A stretch of 64,000 bases of DNA from Roseateles violae (GTDB lineage Bacteria > Pseudomonadota > Gammaproteobacteria > Burkholderiales > Burkholderiaceae_C). The stretch is from NCBI RefSeq assembly GCF_030410485.1, contig NZ_JAUHHC010000003.1:744001-808000 (forward strand). The letters are read 5' to 3'. The notes under the pieces were generated by a model. It saw only the letters and a program-made list of their open reading frames with translations, did no database searches and had not been told where the DNA came from. A program made the position numbers and the translations under genes. Positions within the stretch are counted from its first letter, which is position 1. Each line of letters starts with the position of its first letter. This document shows positions 36,062-45,337 of the stretch, one piece after another.

Positions 36062-37171
36062 ATGATCGAGCGCGATGAGCTAGGCAGCTGGCTGCGGCTG
36101 CTGGAAACGCCGGGCATCGGGCTCGAAAGCGCGCGCCGCCTGCTGGCCGCCGCCGGCTCACCGCAGCGGGTGTTCGAGCTGCCCGGCGCCGTGCGGCGCC
36201 AGCTGCTGACGGCGAAGCAGCAGGACGCCCTGGCGCAGCCGCCGGCCGCGCTGCCGGCGCTGCTGGCGCAGACCTGGGCCTGGCTGCAGGCGGACGCCGC
36301 GCACGACATCCTGCTGCTGGGCGACGCCGACTATCCGGAGCCGCTGCTGCAGACGGCCGATCCGCCGCTGCTGCTCTATCTGCAGGGCCGGCGCGAGACC
36401 TTGCGGCGGCGGCCGGCGCTGGCCATCGTCGGCAGCCGCAGCCCCAGCGCCCAGGGCCGGGACAATGCGCGCGCCTTCGCCGAGGCGCTAGCGGGCGCCG
36501 GCCTGACCATCGTCTCGGGCCTGGCGCTGGGCATCGATGGCGCTGCCCACGAGGGCGCGCTGGCCGCCGGCGGGGCGACGATCGCCGTCGTCGGCACCGG
36601 CCTGGACCAGGTCTACCCCCGCCGCCACCAGCCGCTGGCCGCGGCGATCGCCGCGCAGGGGCTGATCGTCAGCGAATATCCGCCGGGCATGCCGGCGCTG
36701 GCCGCCAACTTCCCGCGCCGCAACCGCATCATTGCCGGCCTGACCCAGGGCTGCCTGGTCGTCGAGGCGGCGCTGCAATCGGGCTCGCTGATCACCGCCC
36801 GGCTGGCCAGCGAGGCCGGCCGCGAGGTGTTCGCCATCCCCGGCTCCATCCACTCGCCGCAAAGCCGTGGCTGCCATGCGCTGATCCGCCAGGGCGCCAA
36901 GCTGGTCGAGAACGTCGACGACGTGCTGGGCGAACTGCCGGCCGCGAGCCCGGCCATCCCCCCGACCGACGCCGGCGAGCCGGCCGCCGAGAACGAGGAG
37001 CAGCGGCGGCTGCTGCAGATGATGGGCTTCGAGCCGGTCTCGCTGGACGCCTTGCAGGCGCGCGGCGGCTGGGATGCGGCCACGCTCAGCGCGCTGCTGC
37101 TGGAGCTGGAGCTGGCCGGCCAGGTCGCGCGCCTGGCCGGCCAGCTGTTCCAGCGCCGCGCCCAGGCCTGA
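36062..37171 (+). CDS. dprA: DNA-processing protein DprA
   Basis: 369 aa. It loads RecA on incoming single-stranded DNA in natural transformation. Rossmann-type core: LAIVGSRSPSAQGRDNARAFAEAL, TIVSGLALGIDGAAHEGALAAGG, TIAVVGTGLDQVYPRRHQ, FPRRNRIIAGLTQGCLVVEAA and SGSLITARLASEAGREVFAIPGS. N-terminal helix-hairpin-like part and a C-terminal winged-helix (LLQMMGFEPVSLDALQARGG). Operon with the LysM gene; smg follows. Confidence 0.95.
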   Translation: MIERDELGSWLRLLETPGIGLESARRLLAAAGSPQRVFELPGAVRRQLLTAKQQDALAQPPAALPALLAQTWAWLQADAAHDILLLGDADYPEPLLQTADPPLLLYLQGRRETLRRRPALAIVGSRSPSAQGRDNARAFAEALAGAGLTIVSGLALGIDGAAHEGALAAGGATIAVVGTGLDQVYPRRHQPLAAAIAAQGLIVSEYPPGMPALAANFPRRNRIIAGLTQGCLVVEAALQSGSLITARLASEAGREVFAIPGSIHSPQSRGCHALIRQGAKLVENVDDVLGELPAASPAIPPTDAGEPAAENEEQRRLLQMMGFEPVSLDALQARGGWDAATLSALLLELELAGQVARLAGQLFQRRAQA

Positions 37172-37256
37172 AACAGGCGCCGAACCGGCCCTGGCAGCGC
37201 GCCCCGCAGGGCTTTTCGGGCCTCGGGCCTCGAAGCGGCTCGGTTATCATCGGCCC

Positions 37257-37709
37257 ATGTTCGACGTGCTCGTCTATCTCTACGAAACCTACTGGCGACC
37301 GGACGCCTGCCCGGATCACGCCCAGCTGACGCGCAAATTGTCGGCCGTTGGCTTCGAGAGCGACGAAATCCAGGAGGCCCTGTCCTGGCTGGACGGCCTG
37401 GCCGCCGCCGCCGCCTCGCACCAGGGCCAGCAGGGCCCGCTGGCGCTGCGCGTCTACACGCCGGCCGAGCTCGATCATCTGGGCGAGCCCTCGGTCGGTT
37501 TCATCAGCTTTCTGGCCTCGGCCGGCGTGCTGCCGCCACCGATGCGCGAGATGGTGATCGACCGCGCGATGGCCATTCCCGGCGCACCGATGGACCTCGA
37601 GGACCTGAAGATCATCGTGCTGATGGTGTTCTGGAGCCTGGGCGAGGAGCCCGATGCGCTGATCCTCGACGAGCTCTTTGTCGCGCCCGAAGACCGGCTG
37701 ATCCACTGA
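37257..37709 (+). CDS. smg: Smg protein (DUF494)
   Basis: 150 aa from ATG 37257. DUF494/Smg is recognised by MFDVLVYLYETYWRP at the start, SFLASAGVLPPPMREMVIDRAMA in the middle and KIIVLMVFWSLGEEPDALILDEL at the end. Function unknown; normally between dprA and topA, but here a terminator follows it and topA is not present in the window. Confidence 0.93.
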   Translation: MFDVLVYLYETYWRPDACPDHAQLTRKLSAVGFESDEIQEALSWLDGLAAAAASHQGQQGPLALRVYTPAELDHLGEPSVGFISFLASAGVLPPPMREMVIDRAMAIPGAPMDLEDLKIIVLMVFWSLGEEPDALILDELFVAPEDRLIH

Positions 37710-37715
37710 AGCAAG

Positions 37716-37738
37716 GGCCGCCGCAGCGGCCTTTTTTT
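37716..37738 (+). terminator. Rho-independent terminator after smg
   Basis: GGCCGC-CGCA-GCGGCC with seven T bases directly after the stem, 6 bp past the smg stop. It ends the LysM-dprA-smg transcript. Confidence 0.93.
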
Positions 37739-37742
37739 CGTC

Positions 37743-40106
37743 TCAGTTCAGCAGGCGTTGCGGATCAACGTCCAGCTTGGCCAGCGCATTGCGCGTGGCC
37801 TTGACCGTCAGCGCCTCCTCCTGCGCCGGCAGCAGCAGGCCGGCCTGCAGGAAGGCGGCGACACGGCCCAGCTGGAACAACACGCCGCGGCCCTGCGGGG
37901 TGACGAAGAGCATCAGCTGGCGGCGCATGCCGCGCCAGGCCAGTTGCACGACCTCGTTGCGGCCGCGGTAGTCCAGCATGTACCAGCTGCCGATCTGCAG
38001 CTCGCGCGCCCAGGCCAGCATCGCCGGCGTCGGCGCCGAGCCACCCTCGGCAACGACCTCCAGCCCGTCGGATTCGTGGCCGGACAGATCGCGCACGATC
38101 GATTCGTTAATCTGCAGCTCGCCCTCGCCCTCGGGCAGCAGCGCCTCCAGGGTTTCCAGCTGCGCCATCAGCTCGTCCAGGCGCTCGCGCGGGATCGGCG
38201 CCGTCTTGGCGGTGAAGGCGGCGGCCAGCGCGTTGTTCAGGTCGCGCACATGCTCGTTCTGGCGCTCGACCTGCAGGCCCGCATGGCCCATGCCGTCGCG
38301 CAGGGTCTTCAAGAGCGGCGGCAGCCGGCGTATCACCTCGGCGCGCTCCTCGCGCGAGACCTTGGCACTGGCCGACCAGATCAGGTCCGCGGCGGCGCGC
38401 TTCATCGCCTTGGTGGTGTCCGACTGCGCGCCGGTGCGCACCGCGGTGACGGCCAGCACATCGGCCCAGACCTGGAACAGGAACTCGCGCACGCCATCCT
38501 GCACCGGCACCTCGTTGAGCATCTTGCGCAGCTCGATCGTGTACTGGATCGCCAGCGTCTCGCGCTGCTCGACCTGCTGGGCCAACGATACGCCCTTCAT
38601 CGAGGCCTGGTTCTCTTTCTCGAAGTAATGGTCGAGGAATTTCTCGAATTCGGTCAGCACCGTCGCGAACACGCGCCGACCGGTGTCGGGATAGGCCTCG
38701 ACGACCTGGACCACGCGCTTGATCTCGCGCTCGACCGCCTCGGCGACGGCGCCGGGTGCGCTGGCCGAGCTGGTGCTGAAGCCCATCACGCAGGCGCCCA
38801 TGCGGTCGATCAGCTGGCGCGCCGGATGGTCGGTGGCGGCGAAGAAGTCCGGCTCGCTGACCGCCACCCGCAGCACCGGCATCTGCAGGCGCGCGAACCA
38901 GACCCGCACCGCGGCCGGGATGTGCTCCTCGGTCAGGATGCTCTGGAACATCATCGCCACGATCTCGATCGTCGCGCGCTCGGCCGGCGTGTCGGCGGCG
39001 CGCTTGAGCACCTGCTTGAGCGCCTGCGTGCGGCTCTTCAGCTCCTCGAGCTGCTGCGGCGCCTCGGCCTGCGTGACCTCGGCGTCGGCGCGGCGCTGCA
39101 GCGCGTCCTGCGCATGCTTGATCGCGGCGGTCAGGCGCGGCGTGGCGACCGGGCCGGCTGCCGGGGCGGGCCGCGAACCGGCGGCGCCGGCGGGCGCATG
39201 GGCCGGCGCCGGTCCGCGCGCCAGCGACTGCGGCTGCGTCGCGGCAAAACCCGGTACCTGGCGACCGACGACGCGCTGCAGCTGCTGCAGCACCTCCTCG
39301 GCCTGGCTGCTGGCGGCGCTGCGCGCGGCGGGTTCGGCCGGCGGCGCCGGCAGCGGCGCGCTGGCAACCGGCACCGGGCCGCTCGCGTTCTGCGCCGGCG
39401 ACTGGGTCGCCACGAAGCCCGGCGCGAGGCTGGCCGCGCCGGCCGCCTGCGGCGAGCGGCGGATGAAGGGGCGCAGATCGACCTCGGGCAGCACGCCCTG
39501 CGCGATCAGCCAGCGGTTGGTCTCGTGATAGGCCTCGCCCAGCAGCTGGGCGAACTCCTCGTGCAGCTCGTTCTGCAGCATCTGCCAGACCGAGTCATCC
39601 AGGCCGGCGCGCGTCCAGGCGTCCAGCGCCAGCCGGGCGATGCAATGGGCGCGCATCAGGTCCTGCGGGTCCAGGTCCTCATGCGCCTCCAGCATCTGCA
39701 TGCGGGTGCGCAGATCGGTGAACTCCCAGGTCGCGCGATCCATCATCGCCAGACTCAGCCGCGAGCCGGTGATCTCGCGCTCGATCGTGTCGTCGTCGAC
39801 CAGGGCCATCTTGCCGGAGCTGCTCCCATTGGCGGCGACCGGCGCCGCCTGCTCGGGCAGGCCGTAGACGGCCGCATGGCGCAGGCCGCTGATGAAGCCG
39901 GCGATCCAGGCCGCGCCATGGCGGTTCCATGATTGCACGCCGTCGCGGCGCGCCACCATCACCGGATATTCGGCCGGCAGCAGCAGCAGCTGGGCGGTCT
40001 GGTGATTCAGCGTGCCGCCCAGCGCCGTCATGCCGCGCACCAGCGCCTCGATGTAGACGCGCCGCGCCTGTGAGGCCAGGGCCTTGTTGCGGGCGGCTGC
40101 GGTCAT
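37743..40106 (-). CDS. DUF1631 protein
   Basis: 787-aa cytosolic protein, mostly helical, of the DUF1631 family found in Beta- and Gammaproteobacteria. DUF1631 features: LLRHAAVYGLPEQ style central linker, DIEREITGSRLSLAMMDRATWEFTD early, FARLQMPVLRVAVSEPDFFAATDHPARQLIDRMG in the middle, and LQIGSWYMLDYRGRNEVVQLAWRG in a C-terminal PilZ-like beta segment. A proline/alanine-rich linker covers about 230-340. It is convergent with smg and 42 bp after secF, possibly co-transcribed with secDF. Function unknown. Confidence 0.9.
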   Translation of the reverse strand: MTAAARNKALASQARRVYIEALVRGMTALGGTLNHQTAQLLLLPAEYPVMVARRDGVQSWNRHGAAWIAGFISGLRHAAVYGLPEQAAPVAANGSSSGKMALVDDDTIEREITGSRLSLAMMDRATWEFTDLRTRMQMLEAHEDLDPQDLMRAHCIARLALDAWTRAGLDDSVWQMLQNELHEEFAQLLGEAYHETNRWLIAQGVLPEVDLRPFIRRSPQAAGAASLAPGFVATQSPAQNASGPVPVASAPLPAPPAEPAARSAASSQAEEVLQQLQRVVGRQVPGFAATQPQSLARGPAPAHAPAGAAGSRPAPAAGPVATPRLTAAIKHAQDALQRRADAEVTQAEAPQQLEELKSRTQALKQVLKRAADTPAERATIEIVAMMFQSILTEEHIPAAVRVWFARLQMPVLRVAVSEPDFFAATDHPARQLIDRMGACVMGFSTSSASAPGAVAEAVEREIKRVVQVVEAYPDTGRRVFATVLTEFEKFLDHYFEKENQASMKGVSLAQQVEQRETLAIQYTIELRKMLNEVPVQDGVREFLFQVWADVLAVTAVRTGAQSDTTKAMKRAAADLIWSASAKVSREERAEVIRRLPPLLKTLRDGMGHAGLQVERQNEHVRDLNNALAAAFTAKTAPIPRERLDELMAQLETLEALLPEGEGELQINESIVRDLSGHESDGLEVVAEGGSAPTPAMLAWARELQIGSWYMLDYRGRNEVVQLAWRGMRRQLMLFVTPQGRGVLFQLGRVAAFLQAGLLLPAQEEALTVKATRNALAKLDVDPQRLLN

Positions 40107-40148
40107 GGAGGCGATGCGGGTCTGGGGCTGTGGGTGGGCGAAATGACT

Positions 40149-41195
40149 CTACACCACGGCGCCGGCGTTCGGATCGTCCGGATCTTCCTTGTTCAGCGGC
40201 AGCTTCACCAGATCCTCGCGCTTGACGCCCAGCCACATCGCGATCGCCGCGGCGACGAAGACCGAGGAGTAGATGCCGAAGCAGATGCCGATGGTCAGCG
40301 CGACCGCAAAGTAATGCAGGGTCGGGCCGCCGAAGATCAGCATCGACAGCACCACCAGCTGGGTGCAGCCGTGGGTGATGATGGTGCGGCTGATGGTCGA
40401 GGTGATCGCATGATCGATCACCTCGTGCGTGTTCAGCTTGCGGAACCTGCGGAAGGCCTCGCGCACGCGGTCGAAGATCACCACCGACTCGTTGACCGAA
40501 TAGCCGAGCACGGCCAGCACCGCCGCCAGCACCGCCAGCGAGAACTCCCACTGGAAGTAGGCGAAGAAGCCCAGGATGATGACCACGTCGTGCAGGTTGG
40601 CGATGATGCCGGCGACGCCGAACTTCCACTCGAAGCGGATCGCCAGGTAGATGACGATGCCCAGCACGGTGAAGCCCAGGGCCTTGGCGGCGTCCCAGGC
40701 CAGCTCCTCGCCGACGGCCGGTCCGACGACCTCGGAGCGCGAGAGCTTGATCGGCTCGGCTTGCGCGGCCCCGGCCGCCGAACTCGTGCAGACCTGCTTG
40801 CTGATCGACTCACCCTTGTCGGTGACCTGCTGCTGCTGGCTGATCGTGCCGGACTCGGCCTTGCACAGCTCGGCGAAGACCTTGTCGACCACCTCGGTCT
40901 GCTTCTCGCCCGGGCGCACCGGCAGGCGGATCATCACGTCGCGCGAGCTGCCGAAGTTCTGCACCTGGACCTCGCCATAGCCCATCTTCTCGATCACCTG
41001 GCGGGTCTTCTCGATCTCGGCGGCGCGCGGGTACTCGACCTCGATCACCGTGCCGCCGGTGAACTCGATCGAGAAATGCAGGCCGCGCGTGGCGAGGAAG
41101 AAGACGGCGGCGGCGAAGGTCAGGAAGGACACCACGTTGAGGATCAACGCGTACTTCATGAACGGGATATCCCGTCGGATGCGGAACAGTTCCAT
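40149..41195 (-). CDS. secF: Protein translocase subunit SecF
   Basis: 348 aa from ATG 41195. Inner-membrane RND-type subunit that with SecD uses proton motive force to pull proteins through SecYEG. One N-terminal span (YALILNVVSFLTFAAAVFFLAT), the periplasmic FTGGTVIEVEYP domain and five C-terminal spans, with LGYSVNESVVIFDRVRE as the conserved D/R segment. 14 bp after the secD stop. The periplasmic loop carries an insert with two lysine-rich and Ser-rich stretches around 115-145. Confidence 0.96.
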   Translation of the reverse strand: MELFRIRRDIPFMKYALILNVVSFLTFAAAVFFLATRGLHFSIEFTGGTVIEVEYPRAAEIEKTRQVIEKMGYGEVQVQNFGSSRDVMIRLPVRPGEKQTEVVDKVFAELCKAESGTISQQQQVTDKGESISKQVCTSSAAGAAQAEPIKLSRSEVVGPAVGEELAWDAAKALGFTVLGIVIYLAIRFEWKFGVAGIIANLHDVVIILGFFAYFQWEFSLAVLAAVLAVLGYSVNESVVIFDRVREAFRRFRKLNTHEVIDHAITSTISRTIITHGCTQLVVLSMLIFGGPTLHYFAVALTIGICFGIYSSVFVAAAIAMWLGVKREDLVKLPLNKEDPDDPNAGAVV

Positions 41196-41209
41196 TGCTT
41201 GCGGCTCCG

Positions 41210-43090
41210 TCAGGCCTTGACCGCGGGCTTGTCGGCCTCGCTGGTCTCGGGTTCGGGTTTCCAGACCTGACCAATCGACAGGGACTTGAGTTTCTTCTGG
41301 CGGCCGTACCAGAGGTTGGCCAGCGCGCGCGAGAACACGACCGACGAGAACATCGAGGTCAGGATGCCCAGGCAGTGGACGACGGCAAAGCCCTTGACCG
41401 GGCCGGAACCGAAGGCCAGCAGCGCCACGCCGGCGATCAGCGTCGTCACGTTCGAGTCCAGGATGGTCGCGAAGGCGCGCTCGTAGCCGAGGTTGATCGC
41501 CGCCTGCGGCGAGACGCCGGCACGCAGCTCTTCGCGGATGCGCTCGTTGATCAGCACGTTGGCGTCGATCGCCATGCCCAAGACCAGGGCGATGGCGGCG
41601 ATGCCCGGCAGCGACAGCGTCGCCTGCAGCATCGACAGCACGGCCACCAGCAGGAGCAGGTTGAAGCCCAGGGCCAGCGCCGAGAAGGCGCCGAACAGCA
41701 TGTAGTACAGGCACATGAAAGCGGCCACGGCGACGAAGCCGCCGATCACGCTGTGGATGCCCTTGGCGATGTTCTCGGCGCCGAGGCTCGGGCCGATGGT
41801 GCGCTCCTCGATGATCTCCATCGGCGCGGCCAGCGAGCCGGCGCGCAGCAGCAGCGCGGTGTCGGCGGCCTCCTGCGTGCTCATCGCACCGGAAATCTGG
41901 AAGCTGTTGCCCAGCTCGCCGCGGATGGACGGCGCCGTCACGACCTCGCCCTTGCCCTTCTCGAACAGGATGATGGCCATGCGCTTGCCGATGTTCTCGC
42001 GCGAGATGTCCTTCATGATGCGCGCGCCCTTGGCATCGACCTTCAGGTGCACGGCGGGATTGTGGTTCTCGTCGAAGCCCGGCTGCGCATCGTTCAGGTT
42101 GTCGCCGGTCAGCACGACATTGCGCTTGACGATGATGGCGCCGAAGCCGCGATCAACGAAGCGCTCGGTACCGAAGGGCACGGGGCCGCTGCCGTTCAGG
42201 GCCGCCTGCGCCTCGGCGCTGTCGTCGACCATGCGCAGCTCCAGCGTCGCCGTGCGGCCGATGATGTCCTTGGCCTTGGCCGTGTCCTGCACGCCCGGCA
42301 ACTGGACAACGACGCGGTCCAGGCCCTGCTGCTGGATCACCGGCTCGGCGACGCCCAGCTCGTTGACGCGGTTGTGCAAGGTGGTGATGTTCTGCTTCAG
42401 CGCCGCTTCCTGCACCGCCACCATGGCCTTGGGCTTGAGGCCGCCGGACAGGCCGCCATCGGCGGTCGGCGTCCACTGCACATCGGGCAGCTGATCGCTC
42501 AGCAGATTCAGCGCCTGCTGGCGGATCTCCGGCTCGCGGAAGGCGATGAGGACGTTATTGCCGTCGCGGCTGATGCCGGCGTGGCGGATGTTCTTGTCGC
42601 GCAGCATGGTGCGCACGTCGCCGGTCAGCGACTCGGCCTTCTTGGTCAGCGCCGACTTCATGTCGACCTGCATCAGGAAGTGCACGCCGCCGCGCAGGTC
42701 CAGGCCCAGGTACATCGGGAAGGCATGCAGGCGGGCCAGCCATTGCGGCGAGCGCGACAGCAGGTTCAGCGCGACGATATAGGTCGGCTCGGCCGCATCC
42801 GGATTCAGCGCCTGGCTGATCGCATCCTTGGCCTTGATCTGCGTGTCGGTGTCGGCAAAGCGCGCCTTGACCGAGTTGCCCTCGAACTGGACGAAGTCGG
42901 CCTGGATCTGCGCCTTCTTGAGCGCCTCTTCCACCCGCGCGGCCAGGCCGGCATCGACCTTGACGGTGACCTTGGCGCTGGAGACCTGCACGGCCGGGGC
43001 CTCGCCGAAGAAGTTCGGCAAGGTGTAGATGGTGCCGATCAGCAGCGCGATGACGAGGATCGCGTACTTCCACAGCGGATAACGGTTCAT
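41210..43090 (-). CDS. secD: Protein translocase subunit SecD
   Basis: 626 aa. N-terminal span (WKYAILVIALLIGTIYTLPNFF), then the large periplasmic P1 region, with LGLDLRGGVHFLMQVD and the conserved RVNELGVAEPVIQQQGLDRVVVQLPG, and a C-terminal RND part with FGAIIVKRNVVLTGDNLNDAQ and LGMAIDANVLINERIREEL. yajC-secD-secF order is standard; the usual tgt/queA upstream is absent in this window. Confidence 0.96.
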   Translation of the reverse strand: MNRYPLWKYAILVIALLIGTIYTLPNFFGEAPAVQVSSAKVTVKVDAGLAARVEEALKKAQIQADFVQFEGNSVKARFADTDTQIKAKDAISQALNPDAAEPTYIVALNLLSRSPQWLARLHAFPMYLGLDLRGGVHFLMQVDMKSALTKKAESLTGDVRTMLRDKNIRHAGISRDGNNVLIAFREPEIRQQALNLLSDQLPDVQWTPTADGGLSGGLKPKAMVAVQEAALKQNITTLHNRVNELGVAEPVIQQQGLDRVVVQLPGVQDTAKAKDIIGRTATLELRMVDDSAEAQAALNGSGPVPFGTERFVDRGFGAIIVKRNVVLTGDNLNDAQPGFDENHNPAVHLKVDAKGARIMKDISRENIGKRMAIILFEKGKGEVVTAPSIRGELGNSFQISGAMSTQEAADTALLLRAGSLAAPMEIIEERTIGPSLGAENIAKGIHSVIGGFVAVAAFMCLYYMLFGAFSALALGFNLLLLVAVLSMLQATLSLPGIAAIALVLGMAIDANVLINERIREELRAGVSPQAAINLGYERAFATILDSNVTTLIAGVALLAFGSGPVKGFAVVHCLGILTSMFSSVVFSRALANLWYGRQKKLKSLSIGQVWKPEPETSEADKPAVKA

Positions 43091-43182
43091 GGATGCATCC
43101 TCTGAAGCCCGGCACGGCTCGGCTTGCTACCGGGCGCCGTGCGGGCGCTGCCGCGTCGGGCAGCCTGGCCGGGGGCCGGTAC

Positions 43183-43503
43183 TTACTTGACGGTGCCCTT
43201 GGGCAACACCTGGACGACGGCACCGCGCTGCACCTGCAGCTCGACGCCGGCGGCGACCTCCAGCGTCAGATAGCTCTCGCCGACCTTGCTGATCTTGCCC
43301 AGCAGGCCGCCCGAGGTGACGACCTCGTCGCCCTTGACGATCGCCTCGATCATGGCCTTGTGCTCCTTCTGGCGCTTCATCTGCGGCCGGATCATCACGA
43401 AGTACAGCACCACGAACATCAGCACCAGCGGCAGCATGCTCAGGAGGCTGGACTCGCCACCGGCGGCACCGGCGGTCTGGGCGAAAGCATTGGAGATAAA
43501 CAC
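43183..43503 (-). CDS. yajC: Preprotein translocase accessory subunit YajC
   Basis: 106 aa from GTG 43503, with AGAGGA 8 bases upstream. A single membrane span (LLSMLPLVLMFVVLYFVMI) is followed by RPQMKRQKEHKAMIEAIVKGDEVVTSGGLLGKISKV, diagnostic of YajC, which associates with SecDF. Followed by secD after 92 bp. Confidence 0.94.
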   Translation of the reverse strand: MFISNAFAQTAGAAGGESSLLSMLPLVLMFVVLYFVMIRPQMKRQKEHKAMIEAIVKGDEVVTSGGLLGKISKVGESYLTLEVAAGVELQVQRGAVVQVLPKGTVK

Positions 43504-43623
43504 GTCAAATTCCTCTGAAAGGGACGCGCGCGCCTGGCGGATGCCGGCGGGCGGTTGAACGGCGGATTGTATGCGGTGGACGCGGACGCCCCTGGCCCCG
43601 GTCCCGGCCGCAACTGGGGTTGA

Positions 43624-43638
43624 TGGTCCGGCGGACCA
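43624..43638. promoter_or_regulatory. Palindrome TGGTCCG-G-CGGACCA, possible GntR/FCD operator
   Basis: Perfect 7-bp arms with a one-base centre, 99 bp upstream of the Pyr4H2C-deaminase-like gene start and in the gap diverging from yajC. The GT...AC pattern inside (TGGT-N7-ACCA) suits the (n)yGTm-kACy pattern of GntR proteins and the TGGTCnGACCA-type sites of FadR-like FCD members. The same operon encodes such a regulator. An AT-rich stretch at 43700-43718 nearer the start could be a promoter. Confidence 0.5.
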
Positions 43639-43737
43639 ATCCGGTCTAACCCTCGGAACAGCCACCTCCAAGCCGGGCTTGACGCCCGTCCTTCTGCGAT
43701 TTATCGTTAAATATATTTGCAGCATATCGGAGCCAGC

Positions 43738-44658
43738 ATGCCCACCGACCCCCTGCCGCGCTGGCGCGGCGTCTTCCCCGCCGTCACGACCAAATTCCTC
43801 GCCGACGAGGCGCTGGACATCGCGGCGATGGAGCGCCACTTCGAATTCCAGATCGCCGCTGGCGTCGACGGCCTGGTGACCGGGGGCTCGCTGGGCGAAG
43901 CCAGCACCCTGACGCTGGACGAAAAGCTCGAGGTCGCCGCGACCGCCCTGCGCGTCGCCGCCGGCCGGGTGCCGGTGCTGGCCAATGTGTCGGAGACCAG
44001 TACGCGGGCGGCGCTGCGCTATGTCGAGGGCGCGGCCCGGCTGGGCGTGCAGGGCCTGATGCTGATGCCGGCGGTGCTCTACCCGGCCGATGCGCGCGAA
44101 GCGATGGCCAATGTGCGCACCATCGCCGAGGCGGCCGCGCTGCCGGTGATGGTCTACAACAACCCGGTGTCGTATCGCGTCGACCTGAAGCCCGATGACT
44201 TCGCCGAGCTGGCCGACTGCCGCTGGCTGGTCGCGATCAAGGAGTCCAGCGACGACGTGCGTCGCCTGACCGATCTGCGCAACCGGCTCGGCACGCGCTA
44301 CCAGCTATTCATCGGCGTGGACGACCTTGCCTTCGAGGGCCTGGCCCTGGGCTGCGACGGCCTCCTGGCGGGCCTATGCGACGCCTTCCCGGCCGAGACG
44401 GTGGCGCTGTACCGGCTGATGCGGCAGCGCCGCTACGAAGAGGCGCTGGCGCTGTACCAATGGTTCACCCCGCTGCTGCATCTCGATGTGTCGAGCAAGC
44501 TGGTGCAGAACATCAAGCTGGCCGAGGCCCTGGTCGGCGTCGGCAACGAGATCGTGCGCCGCCCGCGCCTGCCGCTGGCCGGCGCCGAGCGCGCGCGCGT
44601 GCAGGCCCTCGTCGAGCGGGCGCTGGCGACGCGGCCCGATCTGCAGCGCCTGCTCTGA
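43738..44658 (+). CDS. DapA-family aldolase, probable 1-pyrroline-4-hydroxy-2-carboxylate deaminase
   Basis: 306-aa N-acetylneuraminate lyase/dihydrodipicolinate-synthase fold. Schiff-base Lys168 in WLVAIKESSDD and Tyr140 in VMVYNNP are conserved. Because the next genes are an FCD GntR regulator and a hydroxyproline-type epimerase, the likely reaction is deamination of 1-pyrroline-4-hydroxy-2-carboxylate to 2-oxoglutarate semialdehyde in hydroxyproline breakdown. GGAG precedes ATG 43738. Other DapA-family activities cannot be excluded from sequence alone. Confidence 0.8.
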   Translation: MPTDPLPRWRGVFPAVTTKFLADEALDIAAMERHFEFQIAAGVDGLVTGGSLGEASTLTLDEKLEVAATALRVAAGRVPVLANVSETSTRAALRYVEGAARLGVQGLMLMPAVLYPADAREAMANVRTIAEAAALPVMVYNNPVSYRVDLKPDDFAELADCRWLVAIKESSDDVRRLTDLRNRLGTRYQLFIGVDDLAFEGLALGCDGLLAGLCDAFPAETVALYRLMRQRRYEEALALYQWFTPLLHLDVSSKLVQNIKLAEALVGVGNEIVRRPRLPLAGAERARVQALVERALATRPDLQRLL

Positions 44659-44677
44659 AGCAGGCGATGATGGCGGC

Positions 44678-45337
44678 ATGGACACCGAACAGGACTACAA
44701 GAAACCGGAGCGCCGCGTCGCCGACCTGGCCTACGAGGCGGTCGAGTCGCTGATCGCCACGCTGGCGCTGCGCCCCGGCGCCCCCATCGTCGAGGCCGAG
44801 CTGATCGAACGCACCGGCCTGGGCCGCACGCCGACCCGCGAGGCGCTGATGCGCCTGGTCGCCAACGGCCTGATCGTGCAGCTGCCGCGCCGCGGCCTCC
44901 TGGTCAGCGACATCCAACTGGCCCAGCACCTGGACCTGCTGGAGGCGCGGCGCGTGCTCGAGCGCCTGATCGCCGCCACCTCGGCCCGCCGCGCGACGCC
45001 GCCGCAGCGCGAGGCGCTGCTGGCCGCCGCGGAGACGATGAGCACCGCCGCCGCGGCCGGCGACCTGGCCGCCTATATGCGCGCCGACCAGGCGCTGGAC
45101 CGCATCAACCACGCCGCCTGCCGCAACCCGGCCGCCGTCGCCGCCGTCGTGCCCATGGTGATCCAGTGCCGGCGCTTCTGGTACGCCTACCAGCACCAGG
45201 GCGATATCGGCGAAGGCGCGCGCTGCCACCAGGCGCTGGCGCAGGCGATTGCCGCCGGCCGGCAGGACGAGGCCGCCGCCGCCAGCGACGCGCTGATGGA
45301 CTATCTGCGCCGCTTCGCGCAACAGGTGATCGAATGA
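44678..45337 (+). CDS. GntR-family regulator, FCD type
   Basis: 219 aa. The N-terminal winged helix ([51 protein letters not shown]) is followed by an FCD ligand domain ([39 protein letters not shown] with conserved His). It starts 19 bp after the deaminase-like gene and its stop overlaps the epimerase start (ATGA). Probable local regulator of the hydroxyproline-type operon, perhaps via the palindrome at 43624-43638. Confidence 0.9.
   Translation: MDTEQDYKKPERRVADLAYEAVESLIATLALRPGAPIVEAELIERTGLGRTPTREALMRLVANGLIVQLPRRGLLVSDIQLAQHLDLLEARRVLERLIAATSARRATPPQREALLAAAETMSTAAAAGDLAAYMRADQALDRINHAACRNPAAVAAVVPMVIQCRRFWYAYQHQGDIGEGARCHQALAQAIAAGRQDEAAAASDALMDYLRRFAQQVIE

Noticed and set aside
37199-37216. 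GCCC-GGGC hairpin with TTTT between dprA and smg
   Set aside because: Only 4-bp stem; a far better terminator follows smg, and dprA-smg are expected to be co-transcribed.
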